From an uncultured Bacteroidales bacterium (GTDB lineage Bacteria; Bacteroidota; Bacteroidia; Bacteroidales; FEN-979), in contig CAJBYO010000029.1 of NCBI GenBank assembly GCA_903959905.1, positions 62,001-126,000 on the forward strand: a DNA stretch of 64,000 bases, read 5' to 3'. This document shows positions 41,101 to 48,522 of the stretch, piece after piece. Below the pieces are notes generated by a model. That model had not been told where the DNA came from. It worked only from the letters and a program-made list of their open reading frames with translations, and made no database searches. Position 1 is the stretch's first letter, and every line of letters begins with the position of its first letter. A program made the translations under genes and the position numbers.

Positions 41101-43157
41101 GCCGTCACGCGTCACCCGTCACGCGTCACCTGTCATGCGTCACCCGTCACGCGTCACCCGTCACGTCCAGTCTCTTCTCCTTCAACCACCAGCACGGCGC
41201 CTGCCCCTCCTGCGACGGCCTGGGAAACCAGACCATCTGTAATCCCGCTAAACTCATCACCCATCCCAACAAGTCATTGTTTGAGGGGGCCATGGACGGT
41301 ACAAAGACCGGGAAATTCTACGGGGATCCTTATGGACAGTATGTGGCGACACTCAGGGCTGCCGGTCATCAGCATGGTTTTGACTTCAACCTGCCATGGA
41401 ATGAACTCACACAGGAGGCGAGGTTGTTTGCCCTGCATGGCAGTGGTGAGCAGGTATATGATGTAACGTGGCAGTACAAACGCGACGAACGCACCGGGGA
41501 ACACCATTTTTCCGGACCCTGGAAAGGGTTTGCCAGCCTGGTGATGGAAGAGTACGGCCGCAAGCATGCCGACCAGCGAGGCGACCGGATGATGGAACTG
41601 CTTGAAACCGTTGCCTGTGATGCATGCCATGGTTCCAGGTTGAAACAGGAAGCGCTGACATACCTGGTGATGGGTAAAAATATCGCTGAAGTTTCGTCCC
41701 TATCCGTTTCTGCTGCTTTGGATTTTTTCCATTCAGTCCAAAGCGAAGCTGCCACGGCCCTCACGATGGAAATCATGCGAAAGCTGGAGTTTTTATCCGG
41801 GCTTGGCCTTTCATACCTGACCGTCAACCGTGTTTCATCCACGCTGTCGGGCGGTGAATCGCAGCGCATCCGGCTGGCCGGGCAACTTGGATCAGGGCTT
41901 ACCGGTATCACCTATGTGCTGGATGAGCCTACGATTGGCCTCCACCCGAATGATACGGGCAAACTGATGAAGCTGATCAGGTCGCTGCAGGAGGCAGGTA
42001 ATACCGTAATCATTGTTGAGCATGACCGCGAGGTGATCCTGGCGGCTGATCATGTGATCGACATCGGCCCCGGGGCGGGAAAAGAGGGAGGCCGGGTGCT
42101 CGCTTCAGGCACACCTTCCGAAATCATGGGAAATACATCGTCAATAACCGGGCCTTATCTTGCCGAAAATGCCATTTTAATACCAGGGAGAAATGCTGCT
42201 GAAACCAATGACAGGAGGGTCAACCGAACACTTTTGCCCGGACTGTCGCTGACGAATGTTCACGCCAACAACCTGAAGGGTTTTGACCTGGAGATACCGA
42301 CAGGGGGGATCATTGCCATTACCGGGGTATCAGGATGCGGGAAATCCACCCTGATGTTTGATGTGATCCTGTCGTCGTGGGATAATAAAAAGGCCACCGG
42401 CTGCGGATCAATTCAAGGGTTTGAACGGTTTCAGCGCATTGTCAGTGTTCACCAGCGTACCGGCTTTAACTCTTCCCTGGCAACACCCGCCACCTTCACT
42501 GGAATATTTGACCAGGTCAGGGAAATTTTTGCATCGCTGCCACAGGCAAGGCAATCAGGGTTCGGGAAGGATATGTTTTCCTACCTCAATAAATCGGGGC
42601 GTTGCCCGCATTGCGAAGGCACCGGACAGATCAGGATATCCATGGACTTTCTTTCTGACGTCAGGATGAGGTGTGAACATTGCCAGGGTAATCGGTACCG
42701 GCAGGATGTACTATCATGCCTGTACCAGGAGAAAAGTATTGCCGGCGTTTTAGAGATGACAGTATCAGAGGCAAGACTGTTTTTCAGCAACAACCCGAAG
42801 CTATCCGGCCAGTTGCAGATGCTTGAGAAAACCGGACTGGGTTATCTCTGTTTAGGACAGCCGCTTGACACCCTGTCCGGTGGCGAATCGCAGCGGCTGG
42901 TACTTGCGGCTGAACTGATGAAACCCGGCCGGGGATCAACACTCTATTTGTTTGAGGAGCCGTCAACCGGCTTGCATTTCAGGGATATTGAATTTTTGCT
43001 GACCCTGTTCCATTACCTTGCTGACCAGGGTAACACCCTGCTCATTATTGAGCATGATCCAATGATCATTGAGCATGCAGACCATGTTATTGAACTTGGC
43101 CCTGAGGGGGGTGATCGGGGAGGCTTCCTGGTGTCGTCTTCACCTGTGGGCAAATAA
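38181..43157 (+). CDS. Tandem double UvrA-like ABC ATPase lacking UvrB-binding domains
   Basis: A 1658-residue protein equal to two UvrA-like proteins end to end (about 1-815 and 880-1658), giving four ABC ATPase modules. Walker A motifs are GVSGSGKSS (~34), GVSGAGKST (~520), GVSGSGKSS (~890) and GVSGCGKST (~1385). Four LSGGE signatures are present. The fourth Walker B reads LYLFEEPSTG, with Glu where the Asp of DEP is expected. All zinc-finger Cys pairs remain (CPAC/CKAC, CETC/CDVC, CPSC/CDAC, CPHC/CEHC). In both halves only 15-30 residues separate RVG/RIG from SLFSFN, where canonical UvrA has its ~100-residue UvrB-binding domain. Canonical UvrB-dependent excision repair is therefore doubtful. 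It resembles UvrA2-type paralogues but is covalently dimeric. The start is GTG. Confidence 0.88.
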   Translation: MPKLPSITITNASEHNLRSVSVEFPRNQFIVVTGVSGSGKSSLIYDVLYREAESRYLGSFSSFARQFMGKLKKPDVERIEGLSPAIALDQRALISNPRSTAGTITGIYDALRLLYARVGKFAAGDEQSPINRSLFSFNSPEGACPACKGLGVEDFLDPELLIADGNRTLREGALVITAPNGYIIYSQVTLDVLDQVCRAEGFHIDIPWKDLTPEQKHIVLYGSDKIEIPFGKHPLESRMKWSGITAKPRELGYYKGILPVMEAILQRDRNKNILRFVRSGKCKACEGRRLNDRALSVPIGGYNIADLSALQVSELLPVLRSISFTDAEQQVAIPLIRQISKLIDFMVRLGLGHISTNRESTTLSGGESQRMRLATQAGIGLSGMICIFDEPSIGLHPHQVGQLIGILKEIRDKGNTVIVVEHDETFLHHADWLIDIGPGPGVHGGEVLFNGPLKSAIDLPEGEVLKSRTLSFLHGLERIPIPAQRRPGAGMLTIEKASANNLRQIDVGFKLEALNVVTGVSGAGKSTLTNQILGAFLRNKLQGTNEPVGKHGIIRGWDAIGKVITIDQSPIGRTPRSNPATYTGLFDPIRDLFAKLPDAVIQGYDKSRFSFNTAGGRCETCEGAGYQQVGMHFMGNVEVLCDVCEGRRFDEKTLEVRFRDKNISEVLEMTVSEALVFFTGEPKVLRYLETLDSLGLGYLTLGQRSSTLSGGEAQRIKLATELARPASAHTLYIMDEPTTGLHMADAGMLLDALGRLIAGGHTVILTEHHPAFIAAADHIIDLGPGGGSDGGRLIFSGTPEEMVGCEGSLTALALEEYRILNIDQRILKFFPSGNTNTIKEDVSISPFNIQNSLINIQYSLFISLKGLSTHNLQNIDVKIPHNKITVITGVSGSGKSSLAFDTIFAEGQNRFLESFSPYVRSRIGLKEQADFEEITGLTPSFAVDQSATGHNPRSTVGTMTGIYDHYRLLFSRIGRHASPVTRHLSCVTRHASPVTSSLFSFNHQHGACPSCDGLGNQTICNPAKLITHPNKSLFEGAMDGTKTGKFYGDPYGQYVATLRAAGHQHGFDFNLPWNELTQEARLFALHGSGEQVYDVTWQYKRDERTGEHHFSGPWKGFASLVMEEYGRKHADQRGDRMMELLETVACDACHGSRLKQEALTYLVMGKNIAEVSSLSVSAALDFFHSVQSEAATALTMEIMRKLEFLSGLGLSYLTVNRVSSTLSGGESQRIRLAGQLGSGLTGITYVLDEPTIGLHPNDTGKLMKLIRSLQEAGNTVIIVEHDREVILAADHVIDIGPGAGKEGGRVLASGTPSEIMGNTSSITGPYLAENAILIPGRNAAETNDRRVNRTLLPGLSLTNVHANNLKGFDLEIPTGGIIAITGVSGCGKSTLMFDVILSSWDNKKATGCGSIQGFERFQRIVSVHQRTGFNSSLATPATFTGIFDQVREIFASLPQARQSGFGKDMFSYLNKSGRCPHCEGTGQIRISMDFLSDVRMRCEHCQGNRYRQDVLSCLYQEKSIAGVLEMTVSEARLFFSNNPKLSGQLQMLEKTGLGYLCLGQPLDTLSGGESQRLVLAAELMKPGRGSTLYLFEEPSTGLHFRDIEFLLTLFHYLADQGNTLLIIEHDPMIIEHADHVIELGPEGGDRGGFLVSSSPVGK
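40633..40756. repeat. Inverted repeat in the UvrA-UvrA linker
   Basis: Arm 1 (40633-40663, starting GAATATTGAATATTGATCAA) and arm 2 (40726-40756) are reverse complements at 30 of 31 positions, with 62 bp between them. Arm 1 belongs to the same word family as 45978-46015. The repeat is translated in frame as the low-complexity linker between the two UvrA halves. Confidence 0.9.
41103..41165. repeat. Nine in-frame 7-nt repeats (CGTCACS) inside the second UvrA half
   Basis: Nine units of CGTCACG/CGTCACC (one TGTCATG) total 63 nt, exactly 21 codons, so the frame is kept. They encode RHASPVTRHLSCVTRHASPV. The units are the reverse complement of the GTGACGG array at 53264-53405. Confidence 0.93.
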
Positions 43158-43159
43158 AA

Positions 43160-43191
43160 ACCGCCCCGGTTTCGGGGCGGTGTCGCTTTTT
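43160..43191 (+). terminator. Rho-independent-type terminator after the double UvrA
   Basis: CCGCCCCG-GTTT-CGGGGCGG forms an 8-bp GC stem right after the stop codon, followed by TGTCGCTTTTT. The remaining gap to 43400 shows no gene. Confidence 0.8.
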
Positions 43192-43400
43192 GCGATTTAA
43201 ATCATCCAACAATCTTCAAGATTCTGGATCAGCCTTTGGCTTGAATTACATGTTTCTTTTTAGGTGAAACATGCCATAAATGAAACTTGAGTTTTTCTTT
43301 CTTTTGGTTTTTTACGTGTTTAAAATTACAAGAACAAAGATAACTCAAATAAGGCGGATGTCAAGCGATTTAACATATATTAACTTTCGTTAACATTAGG

Positions 43401-44486
43401 TTATTTTCCCTGGTAAGCGGGGAAATCGGTGTATCCCTTTTCATCAGGGGTGTAGAAGGTGTTGAAGTCCCAGTTTGTGTCAATTGGCCAGTCATTCAGC
43501 ATGCGTTCCACGAGGTCGGGGTTGTTGATAAAGGGTTTCCCGAAAGCGATCAGGTCGGCAAGGCCGTTCTGCAGGTCACGTTCGGCTGTCTCCTTTGAAT
43601 AACCGCCTGCAAGGATCAGGGTGTGATGGAGCTTTTCGCGGATGGTCTGCTTGATGGCAAGCGGCACTTCCGGGGCACCCATGGCACTGTGGTCAACAAG
43701 GTGAATATAAAGAACACCGAGTTTGTCAAGCTGCGTGGCCAGGTAGGCGTAGGTGTCATTGATTTCAGGGTAGGGGACCATTCCTCCGTTCACGCCATAG
43801 GGAGATAAACGAATGGCTACTTTGTCCATGCCGATCGCTTTGCCCACTGATTCAACAACCTCGAGAACAAACCGGCAGCGGTTTTCAATGCTTCCGCCGT
43901 ATTCATCGGTGCGCTGGTTGCTTGAAGGGGAGAGGAACTGCTCAAGGAGATATCCGTTTGCCCCGTGAAGTTCAACACCGTCAAATCCAGCTGTGACTGC
44001 GTTGATCGCGGATTTCATGAACTCTTTTTTCGTGTTTACAAGGTCTTCGGTGGTCATGGCACGTGGAACCGAGTGGTCCTGCATGCCTTTGGTGTCGGTG
44101 TACATCTGCCCTGAAGCTACAATGGCCGACGGGGCGAGAACCTCTGCACCCGCTGGCAGGTTATCCACGTGGGTCATCCTTCCGGTGTGCATGAACTGAA
44201 CAAAGATCTTTCCACCTTTGCTGTGAACTGCGTCGGTGGTTTTCTTCCAGCCAGCTACCTGTGCTTCGCTGAAAATTCCCGGGATGCGGGCATAGCCGAG
44301 GCCGTTTGCCGGGGGTGATGTGCCTTCGGTAATGATCAGGCCGGCACTTGCCCGTTGTTCGTAATATTTGGCAATCAAGTCATTGGGTGTATTGTCGAGG
44401 GCCCGGCAGCGGGTCATCGGGGCCATCACGACCCTGTTTTTTAATTCAATATTTCCGAGGGTATATGGACTGAATAGTTTGTGCAT
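43401..44486 (-). CDS. Old Yellow Enzyme-family NADH:flavin oxidoreductase
   Basis: A 361-residue FMN TIM-barrel. N-terminal LFSPYTLGNIELKNRVVMAP leads to MTRCRA. Other blocks are QFMHTGR, the active-site region GFDGVELHGANGYLLEQFLSPSSN, RTDEYGGSIENR and GGYSKETAERDL with the phosphate-binding stretch LIAFGKPFINNPDL. The family reduces activated C=C bonds or nitro groups with NAD(P)H. The ATG at 44486 fits the family N-terminus; an upstream ATG adds a Lys-rich extension. The gene is divergent from the CoA-transferase operon. Confidence 0.9.
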   Translation of the reverse strand: MHKLFSPYTLGNIELKNRVVMAPMTRCRALDNTPNDLIAKYYEQRASAGLIITEGTSPPANGLGYARIPGIFSEAQVAGWKKTTDAVHSKGGKIFVQFMHTGRMTHVDNLPAGAEVLAPSAIVASGQMYTDTKGMQDHSVPRAMTTEDLVNTKKEFMKSAINAVTAGFDGVELHGANGYLLEQFLSPSSNQRTDEYGGSIENRCRFVLEVVESVGKAIGMDKVAIRLSPYGVNGGMVPYPEINDTYAYLATQLDKLGVLYIHLVDHSAMGAPEVPLAIKQTIREKLHHTLILAGGYSKETAERDLQNGLADLIAFGKPFINNPDLVERMLNDWPIDTNWDFNTFYTPDEKGYTDFPAYQGK

Positions 44487-44519
44487 TTTCGTATTAATTT
44501 TAGTTTTGTAATATTTTTG

Positions 44520-44527
44520 CAAAAGTA
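44520..44527 (-). promoter_or_regulatory. -7 element (TACTTTTG) for the Old Yellow Enzyme gene
   Basis: TACTTTTG on the minus strand, 33 bp upstream of the ATG at 44486. It is back-to-back with the plus-strand element at 44550. Confidence 0.45.
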
Positions 44528-44549
44528 TGGTTTTTATTTAGAATTAGTA

Positions 44550-44557
44550 TAAATTTG
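44550..44557 (+). promoter_or_regulatory. -7 element (TAAATTTG) for the aromatic catabolic operon
   Basis: TAAATTTG fits TAnnTTTG, 18 bp before the ATG at 44576. It argues for that start rather than the in-frame TTG at 44555, which lies within the element. The -33 is weak. Confidence 0.45.
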
Positions 44558-44575
44558 TACGAGATTCTTTTAGCA

Positions 44576-45268
44576 ATGAACAAAGTAGTGAATAACGCCC
44601 TGGAGGCAATCAGCGGAATTGAAAGCAACATGACCATCATGCTGGGTGGCTTCGGCCTGTGCGGAATCCCTGAAAACTGTATTGCAGCCCTTGCTGCAAG
44701 TGATGTAACCGGCCTTACCTGTATTTCAAACAATGCCGGGGTTGACGGATTTGGTCTTGGCATGCTCCTGCGCCGCCATCAGATCAGGAAAATGATGTCG
44801 TCCTACGTAGGTGAGAACAAGGAATTTGAGCGGCAACTGCTCAGCGGTGAACTGGAAGTGGATCTTATCCCCCAGGGCACATTGGCTGAACGTATCCGCG
44901 CAGGCGGGGCAGGGATTCCTGCATTTTTTGTGCCGGCTGGGTATGGTACGGAGGTGGCCGACGGAAAGCCCGTAAGGGAGTTTGACGGCAAGATGTACCT
45001 GGAAGAGCACTGGCTCAGGGCTGATTTTTCCATTGTGAAGGCCTGGAAAGGTGATACGCATGGCAACCTCATCTACCGGAATACCGCCAATAATTTCAAC
45101 CAGGTGATGGCTACAGCCGGCCGGATCACCATTGCAGAGGTAGAAGAACTTGTCCCCGCCGGAACACTTGACCCGAACCAGGTCCACACGCCTGGCGTGT
45201 TTGTGCAGCGGATATTCCAGGGAACCGGATATGAGAAGCGGATTGAGTTTGTAACTGTCCGAGGGTAA
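44576..45268 (+). CDS. scoA: 3-oxoacid (acetoacetate) CoA-transferase, subunit A
   Basis: A 230-residue type I CoA-transferase alpha subunit. It has MLGGFGLCGIPENCIAAL, SNNAGVDGFGLG, IPAFFVPAGYGTEVADGKP and DFSIVKAWKGDTHGNLIYRN. With subunit B downstream it transfers CoA, typically from succinyl-CoA to acetoacetate. Its position ahead of hmgA-hppD-fahA suggests it activates the acetoacetate formed at the end of tyrosine breakdown. Confidence 0.9.
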   Translation: MNKVVNNALEAISGIESNMTIMLGGFGLCGIPENCIAALAASDVTGLTCISNNAGVDGFGLGMLLRRHQIRKMMSSYVGENKEFERQLLSGELEVDLIPQGTLAERIRAGGAGIPAFFVPAGYGTEVADGKPVREFDGKMYLEEHWLRADFSIVKAWKGDTHGNLIYRNTANNFNQVMATAGRITIAEVEELVPAGTLDPNQVHTPGVFVQRIFQGTGYEKRIEFVTVRG

Positions 45269-45306
45269 CTTGTAATTTGTAACTTGTAATTTGTAACTTG
45301 TAATTG
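45266..45306. repeat. Tandem 14-nt repeat between the CoA-transferase subunits
   Basis: About 2.7 copies of AACTTGTAATTTGT, starting at the scoA stop and ending eight bases before the scoB ATG. It fills almost the entire gap. Confidence 0.9.
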
Positions 45307-45314
45307 GTTTAACT

Positions 45315-45971
45315 ATGGCGCTTGATAAAAATGGAATTGCAAAACGGATTGCGCAGGAGTTGCACGACGGTTATTACGTGAACCTGGGCATCGGGATACC
45401 TACCCTGGTGGCCAATTACATCCCTGAAGGAATGCAGATTGTGCTGCAGTCGGAGAATGGCTTGCTGGGCATCGGGCCTTTCCCGGCCAGCGAGGATGTC
45501 GACCCAGACCTGATCAATGCAGGCAAGCAGACTATTACGACGGTTCCTGGTGCGGCATTTTTTGATTCATCTGCCAGTTTTGCCATGATCCGCGGCGGGC
45601 ATATCGACCTCACGGTGCTGGGAGCCTTTGAAGTATCCGATACCGGCGATATTTCTTCCTGGAAGATCCCGGGAAAGCTTGTCAAAGGCATGGGAGGCGC
45701 CATGGACCTCGTTGCTTCCGCGAAAAACATCATTGTGGCCATGATGCACACCAACCCGCAGGGAGAGTCGAAACTGCTGAAAAAATGCACCCTGCCCCTT
45801 ACAGGGGTAGGCGTTGTAAAACGAATTGTGTCTGACCTTGCCGTTATTGACGTTACCCCGGATGGGTTCAAACTGATTGAAAGGGCACCGGGCGTATCTG
45901 TTCAGGATATCATCAATGCCACAGAAGGGAAGCTGATTGTAGAGGGAGAAATTCCGGAAATTAGTGTATGA
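45315..45971 (+). CDS. scoB: 3-oxoacid (acetoacetate) CoA-transferase, subunit B
   Basis: A 218-residue type I CoA-transferase beta subunit. The catalytic glutamate is in [43 protein letters not shown] and [16 protein letters not shown] are family blocks. It forms the active enzyme with ScoA. The gap to hmgA is 88 bp and contains a word repeat. Confidence 0.92.
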   Translation: MALDKNGIAKRIAQELHDGYYVNLGIGIPTLVANYIPEGMQIVLQSENGLLGIGPFPASEDVDPDLINAGKQTITTVPGAAFFDSSASFAMIRGGHIDLTVLGAFEVSDTGDISSWKIPGKLVKGMGGAMDLVASAKNIIVAMMHTNPQGESKLLKKCTLPLTGVGVVKRIVSDLAVIDVTPDGFKLIERAPGVSVQDIINATEGKLIVEGEIPEISV

Positions 45972-45977
45972 TTTTTT

Positions 45978-46015
45978 GAATATTGAATATTGAACATTGA
46001 TCAACGAATTTTGAA
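45978..46015. repeat. GAATATTGAATATTGA word repeat in the scoB-hmgA gap
   Basis: A 38-nt run opening GAATATTGAATATTGAACAT and ending ATCAACGAATTTTGAA. The end shares ATTGATCAACGAATTTTGAA with 40633-40663 inside the double UvrA gene. Confidence 0.9.
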
Positions 46016-46059
46016 ATCGAGCGGCTTAGCATTATACAGAAGAACAATACCTTATTTTA

Positions 46060-47217
46060 ATGTCACATTATTTCACACTCGGCCGGATTCCCCGCAAGCG
46101 GCATGTCGTATTCCGCAAGCCTGACGGAGGCCTATATGCGGAACAACTGGTTTCAACGGAAGGGTTTTCAGATGCCTATTCCCTTGTTTACCATTGCCAT
46201 CCGCCTACCATGGTCACAAAAATAGACGCTGCTTATTCAGTGGCCCCGAAAGTAGCCGACCCGAACAACATGCAGCACCGCCTTTTCCGCGGTTTTGACG
46301 TTGCCCCGGCAGATGATTACCTTGAAAGCCGCATCCCCGTGCTGGTCAACAGCGACTGCCATATCAGCCTGGCTGCACCCCGAAAGTCAATGACAGATTA
46401 CTGGTTCAAGAACTCGGGTGCCGATGAGATGATCTTCATCCACCGGGGAGAAGGAACACTACGGACCATGTATGGCAATATTCCGTTTTCGTACGGCGAC
46501 CAGCTCGTTGTTCCCCGCGGCGTTATTTACCAGGTTGAGTTCAATTCAACCGACAACAGGCTTTTTATCGTTGAATCCTTTGCCCCGCTCAGATTTCCAA
46601 AGCGTTATATGAACAAATTCGGACAACTGCTCGAGCATGCGCCATTCTGCGAGCGTGACATCCGCAAGCCCTCGGAGTTGGAGACCCATGACGAAAAAGG
46701 AGATTTCCTGGTTAAAATCAAGCGGGATGACATGATCTGGCCATACCATTTTGCAACGCACCCTTTTGACCTGGCCGGCTGGGATGGGTATCATTACCCG
46801 TATGCCCTCTCTGTCCATGATTTTGAACCGATTACGGGCCGGCTTCATATGCCGCCGCCAATACATCAGACCTTTGAAACACCGGCCTTTGTCATGTGTG
46901 CTTTTGTCCCGCGATTGTATGATTATCATCCCGATTCCATCCCGACCCCTTACAACCACAGCAATGTTGACTCTGATGAAGTGCTTTATTATGTCGACGG
47001 CGACTTCATGAGCAGGAACAATATCAAACCGGGCAATATCACCCTTCATCCCATCGGGATTGTGCACGGTCCCCATCCGGGTGCGGTTGAACGCAGCCTT
47101 GGAGCAAAGGAGACCAAAGAACTCGCCCTGATGGTGGATACTTTCAGGCCGTTGAAGATCACGGAACAGGCGTTTGGGATTGAGGAGCCGGAGTATTACA
47201 GGTCGTGGCTGGGGTAG
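46060..47217 (+). CDS. hmgA: Homogentisate 1,2-dioxygenase
   Basis: A 385-residue cupin-fold dioxygenase. RHVVFRKPDGGLYAEQLVST opens it. GADEMIFIHRGEGTL, VPRGVIYQVEF and RYMNKFGQLLEHAPFCERDI lie in the middle. The C-terminal iron site includes NHSNVDSDEVLYYVDG (His and Glu ligands) and HPIGIVHGPHPG (His). It opens the aromatic ring of homogentisate with O2 to give maleylacetoacetate. It is shorter than the ~445-residue mammalian enzyme, mainly at the N-terminus, but the active site is intact. Confidence 0.9.
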   Translation: MSHYFTLGRIPRKRHVVFRKPDGGLYAEQLVSTEGFSDAYSLVYHCHPPTMVTKIDAAYSVAPKVADPNNMQHRLFRGFDVAPADDYLESRIPVLVNSDCHISLAAPRKSMTDYWFKNSGADEMIFIHRGEGTLRTMYGNIPFSYGDQLVVPRGVIYQVEFNSTDNRLFIVESFAPLRFPKRYMNKFGQLLEHAPFCERDIRKPSELETHDEKGDFLVKIKRDDMIWPYHFATHPFDLAGWDGYHYPYALSVHDFEPITGRLHMPPPIHQTFETPAFVMCAFVPRLYDYHPDSIPTPYNHSNVDSDEVLYYVDGDFMSRNNIKPGNITLHPIGIVHGPHPGAVERSLGAKETKELALMVDTFRPLKITEQAFGIEEPEYYRSWLG

Positions 47218-47220
47218 AGG

Positions 47221-47301
47221 AATGCTGGGAATGCAGACAATGCAAAGAATGCAAACAATGCAGAAAATGCAAGCAATGTAAGCAATGCAGGGAATGCAAA
47301 C
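47221..47301. repeat. Nine tandem 9-nt units (AATGCAAAC-type) in the hmgA-hppD gap
   Basis: Nine consecutive 9-mers each beginning AATG (AATGCTGGG, AATGCAGAC, AATGCAAAG, AATGCAAAC and so on). The first five bases are almost constant and the last four vary. The array starts three bases after the hmgA stop. Confidence 0.92.
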
Positions 47302-47356
47302 AATTAAGGGTATGAATTTTAAGGTGTTTAATTGACAAATTTTCAAATTACAGAGT

Positions 47357-48457
47357 ATGACTTCGCAGGATGATTTTTTACCGATCAATGGAACAGATTA
47401 CGTTGAGTTTTATGTGGGCAATGCCAGGCAGGCTGCCCATTATTATCAAACCGCTTTCGGGTTTCAGCCACTGGCCTATGCCGGGCTTGAAACCGGTCTG
47501 AAGGACCGCACATCGTATGTGCTTCGCCAGGACAAGATCACGTTTGTGCTCACTACATCGCTAATACCTGATTCACCCATCGCAGCGCATTGCAAACTAC
47601 ACGGTGACGGCGTTAAAGTAGTTGCCCTGTGGGTTGATGACGCCCGCAGATCCTTTGAGGAGACGACAAAGCGCGGCGCAAAGGCATATCTTCAGCCCAT
47701 TACGGAAACAGATGACAATGGTTCAGTGGTATTGTCGGGGATACATACTTACGGAGAAACCGTTCATATATTTGTTGAGCGCAAAAACTATAAAGGTATT
47801 TTCCTTCCCGGCTTTATAAAATGGGAGCCATTTTATCGTCCGGAAAATGTCGGTTTGCATTATGTTGACCACATGGTTGGCAATGTTGACTGGGGCGAGA
47901 TGAACCAGTGGGCAACCTTTTATCATGATGTGATGGGGTTCAACCAGCTGATATCCTTTGATGACAAAGACATTTCAACCGAATACACCGCGCTGATGAG
48001 CAAGGTGATGGCCAGCAGCAACCTTTACATCAAGTTTCCGCTCAATGAGCCGGCCCACGGGAAAAAGAAGTCGCAGATTGAAGAGTATATTGATTTCTAC
48101 AAGGGAGGCGGGGTGCAGCATGTCGCCCTGGCAACCCACAACATCCTTGAAACCGTTTCTGCCCTGAAAAGCCGCGGTGTTGAATTTCTAACCGTCCCGG
48201 ACGCCTATTATGATTCCCTGCTCCAGCGTGTCGGCAATATTGATGAACTGATTGAACCACTTCGTGAACTGGGCATATTGGTTGATCGTGATGAGGATGG
48301 GTACCTGCTCCAGATCTTCACCAAACCGGTTGAGGATCGTCCGACGGTATTTTATGAGATCATCCAGCGAAAAGGGGCGAAATCGTTCGGCAAGGGAAAC
48401 TTTAAGGCGTTGTTTGAATCGATTGAGTTGGAGCAGGGGAGAAGGGGAACCCTGTAG
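47357..48457 (+). CDS. hppD: 4-hydroxyphenylpyruvate dioxygenase
   Basis: A 366-residue VOC-fold dioxygenase. The N-terminal non-catalytic VOC module has NARQAAHYYQTAFGFQPLAY. The C-terminal module holds the iron ligands: LHYVDHMVGNVDWG (His), GVQHVALATHNI (His) and TVFYEIIQRKG (Glu). It converts 4-hydroxyphenylpyruvate to homogentisate, the substrate of hmgA. Length and motifs are normal for the family. Confidence 0.94.
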   Translation: MTSQDDFLPINGTDYVEFYVGNARQAAHYYQTAFGFQPLAYAGLETGLKDRTSYVLRQDKITFVLTTSLIPDSPIAAHCKLHGDGVKVVALWVDDARRSFEETTKRGAKAYLQPITETDDNGSVVLSGIHTYGETVHIFVERKNYKGIFLPGFIKWEPFYRPENVGLHYVDHMVGNVDWGEMNQWATFYHDVMGFNQLISFDDKDISTEYTALMSKVMASSNLYIKFPLNEPAHGKKKSQIEEYIDFYKGGGVQHVALATHNILETVSALKSRGVEFLTVPDAYYDSLLQRVGNIDELIEPLRELGILVDRDEDGYLLQIFTKPVEDRPTVFYEIIQRKGAKSFGKGNFKALFESIELEQGRRGTL

Positions 48458-48489
48458 AATGACGAGTGACGAATTACGAATTACGAATT
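48457..48489. repeat. GAATTACGAATTACGAAT word repeat in the hppD-fahA gap
   Basis: Begins on the last base of the hppD stop: GAATGACGAGTGACGAATTA, then two ACGAATT units. It shares an exact 18-mer with 1173-1190 in the lyase-SelD fusion linker. Confidence 0.9.
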
Positions 48490-48522
48490 GGGTGCTAATA
48501 TGGCTTTTGGTAAGTAAAATAA

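Noticed and set aside
38181..43157. Canonical uvrA for nucleotide excision repair
   Set aside because: Both halves lack the UvrB-binding insert, and the protein is nearly twice the usual length.
46546..47388. 280-codon open frame on the minus strand across hmgA
   Set aside because: It lies opposite a well-supported dioxygenase gene, and its N-terminal part is a CI-rich translation of the AATGC array.
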